A DNA stretch of 11,801 nucleotides from Phoronis ovalis (Eukaryota > Phoronida > Phoronidae). Positions 8,601-11,801 of the stretch are shown here, one piece after another. Each line of letters starts with the position of its first letter. Positions within the stretch are counted from its first letter, which is position 1. Below the pieces are notes generated by a model. It was not told the origin of the DNA. It ran no database searches and saw only the letters and a program-made list of their open reading frames with translations. A program made the translations under genes and the position numbers. Where the stretch lies: the NCBI GenBank assembly GCA_028565635.1, contig JAOXYB010050157.1, positions 1-11,801 of the forward strand. Direction: 5' to 3'.

Positions 8601-10638
8601 TTGCATGCATATTTTATGTTAGATACGGATCCAGAAAGCCGGGCGGATTTAAAAAAAAATGTAATGCTCAGTTAAGGGAACAGATAATTGATTAATCGAG
8701 AACTATAGAATAATTGGCTAGCTGGAAACCGTTAATATCGAACAACCAAAAGGTATAAGATACATTAATTTGTATGAAAAGAAAACAGCTAACTGTCAAT
8801 ATTAAAAGAAAAGGTACCAAGTGGACATACTATGAGTGCAAAATACAGTACACAAACCCTTGAGTAGAAACTAGTAATGTTTACTCGTGCAGAGATCACT
8901 CGATCCTCCAGTAGAGTGTTGAAGGTGGACAAATTGTGTGTGTGTGTGTGTCCACATTTAATTGTCATCAAAAATGCTGTTTTTTTGATAAATTAGGCAC
9001 TTTTTGGATCAGAAATAGCTAAAATTGATTTTAAATTGTATTTTATATATTTTACTTGACTGATGGAAGCGACATCAACTTCCTGGATTAGGGTAAAAAT
9101 GGCGGCTGTGATAGGAAATTTGATATAGACATTTTTGATGGGGGTTTCCTGTCAAAAATTCAGGACATATCTATTGCTGAGGTTAAGTTTATTTTGAGTT
9201 TCTAACTATCAGAAAGCCACTGGATACACCATTAGATAATTATGGAAGTGCGAATATGGTGAAAAATACATTAAAGGCTATGAGAGAATTTATTCCAGAG
9301 TCTACTTCCCTGTTCTACTTACTTTCTCACAAATGTCATCACACATATTGTTTGGCAAAAGATCCTGGCCCCTGGGTCCGTGTCATTTTCTGCCAATTTC
9401 GACACACTCGGATAGCACAACAAACATGATCTGAAAATCCATTTAAATCCCTTGTTAGTTTCGGAGCGATGCAAGATCAGTGGGTATATCCATTTATACC
9501 CGGCATTTATATAATCCCGTCCCGTCACGTCAATTTAGACCCACGGCACCACGTATACTTATAGATCTAGTCTCGTGTTTCCGCTAATTTCGACAACAGG
9601 TACTAAAATAATTATGAAGTTTTGCGAGTTTGACGGTACACACAAACATGTTGACCTTAACTGAGGCGGTTGCTGTCTTCAATAACTACAATATTTCATC
9701 AATAACAAATGCCCTGGAACAAATGATACGAAAGATACAAAACGTGACAATCCAGCAAGCGCCATTTTTCGCGGAATACTCCCTCAAACAACACAACCTT
9801 AGACAGCAGACGGCGAAGGCCGGTAACGAAATTTTATGATAGAAGATTATGTACCAACTGCAAGAAGAGGTGAATCAAAAGAACTACTTGGTCCAATTGT
9901 AAAGCCCAATGTGCACATATACTGCCTACCGGCATTTAGACATACATCACCACCACCACCATCACCAGATATCATTCCCCAAAGTCCGTGTGTGTTTATA
10001 AACTTGTTAGATGCCGCACGCGTCGTGTCGGGAAGACTCGGCTAACAATAAATTGATCGGTAACGTGGGTGTACGTTTTTGCAACTTGCAGGTCCGTTGA
10101 TGTAAAATGTCACATCGAGGGAACGTTATTCGAAAGAGTTTTCTTAATTAAAAGCATGCATTAATTTAAATAAATTGCCAACCTGTACAAACATTTGAAT
10201 GCAAATAAATAATAAAAAAACATATTTAATTTAGGTATTACGGATGCAACAACAGCAACAACACTAACACCACAAACAGCAACAACTCTTCCAACCACAG
10301 TTCTGGATGAAACAACAACAGCTTTGGATGAAACAACCACAGCTCTGGATGAAATAACCACAGTTCTGGATGAAACAACCGCAGTTCTGGATACAACTGT
10401 GGTTTTTCCGTCATGGGATAGAATGTATAGAAAAGTTGTCAATTCAGCCAGAGGGACACACTTTGAAGAACTTGAGCAACACCTTGATGCGTTTCTTTCT
10501 CAGACCGGATCTCATTTGGTCAGAAGTGATGTAGAATGTTTAGCAAAGTGCTCTAAAGCTGTAACTAACTGTTGCTACGTTGTGATGATTGGAACTAGAA
10601 CTACAACATTAACTTGTCTTCTATTTCGTGTCGTCTAA
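2623..10638 (+). CDS. Secreted C-type lectin with Thr-rich stalk and PAN-like tail (four-exon gene)
   Basis: The spliced model joins 2623-2692, 2921-3095, 5349-5578 and 10235-10638, giving 879 nt (292 residues plus TAA). Domains in order: signal peptide (1-20), long-form CTLD (about 28-153), a Thr-rich region (160-213) with five 7-residue repeats, and a cysteine-containing tail (about 216-292). The product is probably a secreted recognition protein; in invertebrates such lectins commonly act in innate immunity or particle capture. All introns are GT-AG and all joins keep frame. CTLD cysteines are C28, C41, C58, C127, C143 and C151, with WIG at 89-91. The sugar/calcium motifs are unusual: RPN (118-120) in place of EPN or QPD, and WLD (138-140) in place of WND, so ordinary mannose- or galactose-type binding is doubtful. 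The exon 3 donor is ambiguous; 5578 is chosen because it keeps exon 4 open. The CTLD is near certain; the link to exon 4 is likely. Confidence 0.8.
2921..3095 (+). CDS. Lectin exon 2: N-terminal half of CTLD
   Basis: The acceptor is ATACTAG|TG (AG at 2919-2920). The split codon G|TG gives V24, and the frame then runs to CC at 3094-3095 before the donor GTAAGC (phase 2). The peptide shows the CTLD start C-P-S-S-S-W (28-33), then Y38-G-V-C41-Y, the helix-1 pattern WSDAKTNC (51-58) and GGFLADIDSAEQQSFV (62-77). These match the usual spacing of the first CTLD cysteines and helices alpha1 and alpha2. Another AG at 2905-2906 does not fit the phase of exon 1. Intron 2, which follows, is 2,253 bp. 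Confidence 0.85.
3096..4156 (+). other. Intron 2, first part: no gene seen
   Basis: AT-rich intron sequence. I see no exon with coding character and no structured repeat before the palindromic element that starts near 4157. A short open frame at 3434-3616 has no support beyond its length. Confidence 0.55.
4157..4516. repeat. About 360-bp palindromic, MITE-like element in intron 2
   Basis: The ends are imperfect inverted repeats: ATGACAATTAAGTTAG from 4157 against the complement of the right end, which reads ATGACAGTACAGTTCG inward from 4516. Inside, a motif close to GAATAAGGAAAAAGGAAC recurs in both orientations. Clear hairpins are TTTCCTTATTC/ATAAGGAAA (4195-4215), GAATAAGG...CCTTATTC (4318-4355), and GGAACCATT (4405-4413) with AATGGTTCC (4448-4456). 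No target-site duplication or coding sequence is visible. This fits a decayed non-autonomous foldback or MITE; the exact borders are uncertain. Confidence 0.5.
4541..4634. repeat. Hairpin-forming inverted repeat just right of the palindromic element
   Basis: The arm at 4541-4576 pairs with 4603-4634, with a few mismatches and small gaps. Matching blocks include AGGAC/GTCCT, ATTTCCGGG/CCCGGAAAT and CGAAC/GTTCG, around a 26-nt loop. The arms are richer in GC than the surroundings. An open frame (4547-4738) runs through it, but its sequence is explained by the inverted repeat. It may be a small MITE or the end of a larger element. Confidence 0.45.
4635..5120 (+). other. Intron 2, later part: no gene seen
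   Basis: Apart from the acceptor-like AATACACAG ending at 5120, which precedes the duplicate exon, I see nothing supported here. Confidence 0.5.
5121..5238 (+). pseudogene. Decayed duplicate of lectin exon 3 with in-frame stop
   Basis: After an AG at 5119-5120, the base at 5121 plus the CC ending exon 2 would make a Pro codon, as in real exon 3, and the frame continues. It reads GVTHEADEG (5134-5160) where exon 3 has GVTDEASEG, and KSYF (5221-5232) where exon 3 has KSYF. By eye, 28 of 42 bases match over the first block. About 10 extra codons, including three Cys, separate the two blocks. A TAG stop lies at 5236-5238; past it, weak similarity resumes only in another frame. The WIG tryptophan is lost. 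If spliced in, it would truncate the CTLD. I infer a duplicated exon now decaying, or kept as a stop-containing alternative exon. Confidence 0.5.
5312..5327. repeat. (TA)8 microsatellite just before exon 3
   Basis: Eight TA units end 21 bp before the exon 3 start at 5349. They overlap the branch-point/pyrimidine-tract region, so length variation might affect recognition of exon 3. Confidence 0.85.
5349..5578 (+). CDS. Lectin exon 3: C-terminal half of CTLD
   Basis: The acceptor is AAATGTTTAG|A; base 5349 completes the split Pro codon and the frame reads on through N-W-I-G-V (88-92), TWVNAYGG (100-107), FHWLVGRPNS (112-121), ENCAVL (125-130), EWLDRKC (137-143) and WPSICQYP (147-154). These are the WIG, EPN-region, WND-region and last-cysteine landmarks of a CTLD. 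Of five usual site-2 calcium ligands, N120, E125 and D140 are kept, while the Glu of EPN is R118 and the Asn of WND is L139. Three donors overlap: GTAAGT at 5572, GTAGTA at 5576 and GTATGT at 5579. The last two keep exon 4 in its open frame; the first is the best consensus but leads to an early stop. Confidence 0.85.
5572..5584 (+). promoter_or_regulatory. Tandem splice donors at the end of exon 3
   Basis: GTAAGTAGTATGT holds three possible 5' splice sites in 13 bases. Use of 5576 or 5579 leaves phase 1, joining A|GT to exon 4 and keeping the Thr-rich tail. Use of 5572 leaves phase 0, so exon 4 is read as VLRMQQQQQH and then stops at TAA 10265-10267, giving a 166-residue lectin without a tail. 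Confidence 0.55.
5699..5705. repeat. Left flank of possible 7-bp target-site duplication
   Basis: AACATAC directly precedes the foldback element, and AAGATAC directly follows it (6609-6615). They match at 6 of 7 bases, consistent with an aged target duplication but not proof of one. Confidence 0.35.
5706..6608. mobile_element. 903-bp foldback element with long inverted arms
   Basis: The left arm (5706 to about 5880) and right arm (about 6366 to 6608) are inverted copies. The outer 65 or so bases of each, starting GAGGAACATCAA, differ at only about two positions. Both arms are built of AGCAGAT-type subrepeats with ATCATCTGC/GCAGATGAT blocks inside. The core (5881-6365) is T-rich on its left half and A-rich on its right, so the whole element could fold into one long hairpin. 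There is no ORF of note, so it is non-autonomous. The high arm identity suggests either recent insertion or arm homogenisation. It sits in intron 3, close behind exon 3. Confidence 0.8.
6488..6590. repeat. Internal tandem units in the right foldback arm
   Basis: TAACTTSACGTTTTC starts at 6488, 6516 and 6551, spacings of 28 and 35 bp (4 and 5 times 7). The spacing difference is one extra TATCTGC unit. The left arm has a single copy of this block, so the right arm appears to have grown by slippage or unequal exchange. Confidence 0.65.
6616..7870 (+). other. Intron 3, part after the foldback element: no gene seen
   Basis: A GC-richer patch at about 6960-7025 stands out and is open in one frame (6873-7100), but without an ATG or clear splice sites. 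A (ATA)n microsatellite occupies 7151-7177. Open frames on both strands at 7108-7492 overlap each other and run through that microsatellite, so neither is convincing. Confidence 0.5.
7151..7177. repeat. (ATA)9 microsatellite
   Basis: A nearly perfect run of ATA units about 27 bp long in intron 3. Confidence 0.9.
7871..7909. repeat. Short hairpin
   Basis: GACCCTAC...TGGACA (7871-7886) pairs with TTGTCCGTAGGGTC (7896-7909), with two unpaired bases in the left arm and a 9-nt loop. Its function is unknown. Confidence 0.45.
8059..8126. repeat. Nested inverted repeats (cruciform-like)
   Basis: The outer arms ATGCATGATT (8059-8068) and AATCATGCAT (8117-8126) are perfect complements. They enclose inner arms CCAATGCAAA (8085-8094) and TTTGCATATTGG (8103-8114), which pair with two bases bulged. 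ATGCAAA/TTTGCAT is also the POU octamer core, present here in both orientations. This may be a MITE remnant or a binding-site cluster. Confidence 0.5.
8935..8950. repeat. (TG)8 microsatellite
   Basis: Eight perfect TG units in intron 3. Confidence 0.9.
9187..9429 (+). other. Weak coding-like open frame, unrecognised
   Basis: The frame is open for 80 codons, with the first ATG at 9256 leaving 57 residues and a stop at 9427-9429. An acceptor-like CTAACTATCAG ends at 9212. The opposite strand is open over part of the same stretch (9319-9528), so coding sense cannot be decided from the sequence. I do not recognise either product. Chance, an old mobile-element fragment, or an unrecognised exon are all possible. 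Confidence 0.15.
9482..9514. promoter_or_regulatory. Hairpin and TATA-like box ahead of the unrecognised coding block
   Basis: GGGTATA (9482-9488) pairs with TATACCC (9495-9501). A TATATAA follows on the + strand (9508-9514), overlapping TATATAAAT on the - strand. A + strand start near 9540 would precede the coding-like block at 9614. The box reads both ways, so direction is unclear. Confidence 0.2.
9614..10045 (+). pseudogene. Unrecognised coding-like block, apparently frameshifted
   Basis: This block is less AT-rich than its surroundings and reads as protein-like sequence in changing frames. From the ATG at 9614 a short frame gives 16 residues, then TGA. An overlapping frame (ATG at 9648, stop 9837-9839) gives an amphipathic, Gln/Asn/Ala-rich segment including NALEQMIRKIQN and AEYSLKQHNLRQQ. 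A third frame (ATG at 9836, stop 10043-10045) continues with RRGESKELLGPIVKPNVH and then a Pro-rich stretch. The ATGA overlap at 9836-9839 could be a frameshift or a real stop/start overlap. I do not recognise the family. It may be a relic of a mobile-element ORF or a processed gene fragment lying in intron 3. Confidence 0.3.
10235..10638 (+). CDS. Lectin exon 4: Thr-rich stalk and PAN-like cysteine tail
   Basis: The acceptor is TTTAATTTAG|GT. With phase 1 entry the frame is open for 134 codons to TAA (10636-10638). Residues 160-180 are Thr/Ala-rich; 181-213 are five 7-residue repeats of the type V/A-L-D-E-T-T-T, a likely O-glycosylated stalk. The tail (about 216-292) contains FEELEQHLDAFL and then C260, C264, C271, C272 and C286 in the order CX3C, X6, CC, X13, C. 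RSDVECLAKC resembles the central helix of PAN/apple domains; this is a resemblance by eye and the domain would be short. Entry in phase 0 would hit a stop after 10 codons. The exon is probably the last of this gene, but its distance (4.7 kb) leaves some doubt. Confidence 0.6.
10300..10398 (+). repeat. 21-bp coding minisatellite
   Basis: Four full units and one 15-bp partial unit, starting at 10300, 10321, 10342, 10363 and 10384. Each begins GYTYTGGAT or a close variant and encodes V/A-L-D-E-T/I-T-T/A. The period is a multiple of three, so copy-number change would lengthen or shorten the stalk without breaking frame. Confidence 0.85.
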
Positions 10639-11188
10639 TCACCGACGCTTTTCATATTGGACAAAGTTATTTAAGAAATTAAAAGTAACTGACAGCTGTC
10701 TCTTAATTTCGAAATCAAATTTTAAAAAGCAAGGGTTAGATAAAATTTACATTAAACGTCTCGGCTGCGTGAAAACGTAATAACCTAGACTAGTATTGTA
10801 AGTATTTATTCTGGCTAGATTGTTAAAAACGTGAGGAAAGCAAACAACTTACAGGCTATAATGTTCTTCGTTTCCTGTTCACAGTTACTTTTTAATTCAG
10901 GTTACATAAAAAATATAATATATATATATATACGGGTTAGCCACCGAAAAACATGTGAACCATCAACATGTGGTATGCTTAAAACAGACCCTCGAACACT
11001 TATGTGATAGAATTATCAAGTATATATAAAGAGTTTTAAATCAATAAATTTTAAGTTATTCTTTTTATTTTGAACTGCATTAATTATTTTGTTCATAAAA
11101 TTGGTCTGCCTGATGATTGAGTATCCGTGATAGAAAATACTCTCGATGAAAATGTCCGTTGGTTATTATTTTGTTGTTTTTAATACGC
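10639..11188 (+). other. Lectin 3' region with candidate poly(A) signals
   Basis: Candidate signals are ATTAAA at 10678-10683 and 10751-10756 and the canonical AATAAA at 11043-11048, about 400 bp after the stop. A (TA)n run lies at 10918-10932. The canonical hexamer is the better guess, but there is no way to choose between them from the sequence. No other gene is seen here. Confidence 0.4.
11043..11048 (+). terminator. Candidate poly(A) signal for the lectin gene
   Basis: AATAAA about 400 bp after the stop at 10638, the nearest canonical hexamer that I see. Confidence 0.35.
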
Positions 11189-11364
11189 GATGTTGGCGTG
11201 CACATAGAGGCCGAGTTCAGAGTTCAGACATGTTCACGTGACACTCACAGATGTTGGCGTGCACAGAGATATAGGTCACGTAAGGCCGAGTTCAGACCTG
11301 TTCACGTGACTCTCACAGATGTTGGCGCTCACAGAGATTTAGGTCATGTCACGTGACTCTCACA
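11189..11364. repeat. Three-copy tandem repeat, one CACGTG per unit
   Basis: Units of 61, 68 and 47 bp begin with GATGTTGGCG at 11189, 11250 and 11318 and end in CTCACA. Size differences come from internal insertions and deletions around GGCCGAGTTCAGA. Each unit holds a CACGTG palindrome (11235, 11303, 11350), usually as TTCACGTGAC. Confidence 0.8.
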
Positions 11365-11649
11365 GGCAAAAAAAAAAATATTTAAAAATGCTCCATTAAA
11401 TATGATACCGTTCACAAATTGATCCCAAAATTTGAGGAACCCGAGCCATCGTCGATATCTACGATGTGTGAAAAGGTCATGATTCTACATGTAACAGTTG
11501 TGATATATATCTATACTACTAAATCTCGACAGAAGCACCCAACGAGGAAAATTTTTTTTAGGGCAAACCAATATATTTTTTACATGTTTCATGCTCAGAT
11601 AAGTAATTTAGTAGTGTCGCTTGGGGGGGGTCATGTCTGTTCCCCATGT
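11365..11649. other. Non-coding stretch between two repeats
   Basis: I see no supported gene. A near-perfect 18-bp palindrome, ATCGTCGATATCTACGAT, lies at 11448-11465. An open frame (11419-11760) passes through here and through the GCCAGC repeat that follows; it looks fortuitous. Confidence 0.4.
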
Positions 11650-11770
11650 GCCAGCAAGCTGACTTTTTTAAAATTCACCAGCCAGCCAATTATGCCTCAA
11701 AAGTCTATCTGCCAGCTGAAATTTTTGAAAAAAGATGATTGCCAGCCAGCATATTATTAGTTCCAAATTC
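11650..11770. repeat. Phased GCCAGC repeat, about 30-bp period
   Basis: GCCAGC recurs at 11650, 11681, 11711 and 11741 (spacings 31, 30, 30), with an overlapping copy at 11745. The 24-25 bases between copies are loosely similar and T/A-rich. This is a degenerate tandem repeat, probably part of a dispersed element that continues into the CTCF-like motif. Confidence 0.6.
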
Positions 11771-11772
11771 CA

Positions 11773-11788
11773 CCACTAGGTGGCGCCA
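11773..11788 (+). promoter_or_regulatory. CTCF-like core motif
   Basis: CCACTAGGTGGCGCCA closely matches the bilaterian CTCF core (CCASYAGRKGGCRS). It follows the phased GCCAGC repeat directly and precedes a T-run at the window's end. It could be a real insulator site or just a conserved part of a repeat tail. Confidence 0.4.
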
Positions 11789-11801
11789 TAGTTTTTTTTT
11801 C

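Larger units (their letters stand above)
7910..9186 (+). other. Intron 3, middle part: no gene seen
   Basis: This stretch contains the nested cruciform at 8059-8126 and the (TG)8 at 8935-8950, described separately. A hydrophobic open frame at 8251-8526 is T-rich and has no support as a gene. Nothing else is recognised. Confidence 0.5.

Noticed and set aside
9319-9528. Minus-strand open frame with possible TATA box and donor
   Set aside because: The TATA box reads equally on both strands, a competing plus-strand frame overlaps it, and neither product is recognised. I also tried to read 9337-9599 as a solo LTR but found no matching target duplication.
10161-10442. Minus-strand open frame over exon 4
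   Set aside because: It is the shadow of the 21-bp coding repeat, giving a repetitive Val/Ser peptide, and it runs into AT-rich intron.
11419-11760. 113-codon open frame with ATG
   Set aside because: It passes through a palindrome and the GCCAGC repeat. The apparent 10-residue periodicity simply reflects the 30-bp DNA repeat.
11650-11770. CRISPR-like regular spacing
   Set aside because: The repeated core is only six bases, the spacers are mutually similar and the genome is eukaryotic.

Overview
This is eukaryotic genomic DNA: AT-rich, intron-containing, full of microsatellites, palindromes and one large foldback repeat. There are no dense bacterial-type ORFs. The one convincing gene encodes a secreted C-type lectin with GT/AG introns. 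The small CTLD, the Thr-rich stalk, the PAN/apple-like cysteine tail and the style of the repeats suggest a marine invertebrate, most likely a bivalve mollusc. The organism call is an inference; no marker gene is present.

Layout. 1-2340 is mostly empty, apart from a candidate 49-residue single-pass membrane microprotein (636-785) with a TATA-like box and a poly(A) signal in the right places. 2355-10638 holds the lectin gene on the + strand. Exon 1 (signal peptide) is 2623-2692, exon 2 (first half of the CTLD) 2921-3095, exon 3 (second half of the CTLD) 5349-5578, and exon 4 (Thr-rich 7-residue repeats plus a cysteine tail) 10235-10638. Joined, these give 879 nt: 292 residues and a stop. Exons 2 and 3 together are a phase 1-1 cassette encoding the whole CTLD, the classic form of a shuffled extracellular module. 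The CTLD keeps six cysteines but has RPN where sugar-binding family members have EPN or QPD, and WLD where they have WND.

Intron 2 carries a roughly 360-bp palindromic element (4157-4516), a separate hairpin (4541-4634) and an apparently decayed duplicate of exon 3 (5121-5238). That duplicate keeps the acceptor and the reading phase but contains an in-frame stop. Intron 3 carries a 903-bp foldback element (5706-6608) with long inverted arms around a T-rich/A-rich core, a nested cruciform (8059-8126), and an unrecognised, higher-GC coding-like block (9614-10045) that appears frameshifted.

Downstream of the gene lie candidate poly(A) signals, a three-copy tandem repeat each with a CACGTG site (11189-11364), a roughly 30-bp phased GCCAGC repeat (11650-11770) and, immediately after it, a strong match to the CTCF core motif (11773-11788).

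Nothing here forms a multi-gene system. The most interesting points are the lectin's tandem splice donors, which would choose between a stalk/tail form and a truncated form, the stop-containing duplicate exon, and the altered calcium/sugar site. Splice sites and domain calls were made by eye; no search was run.
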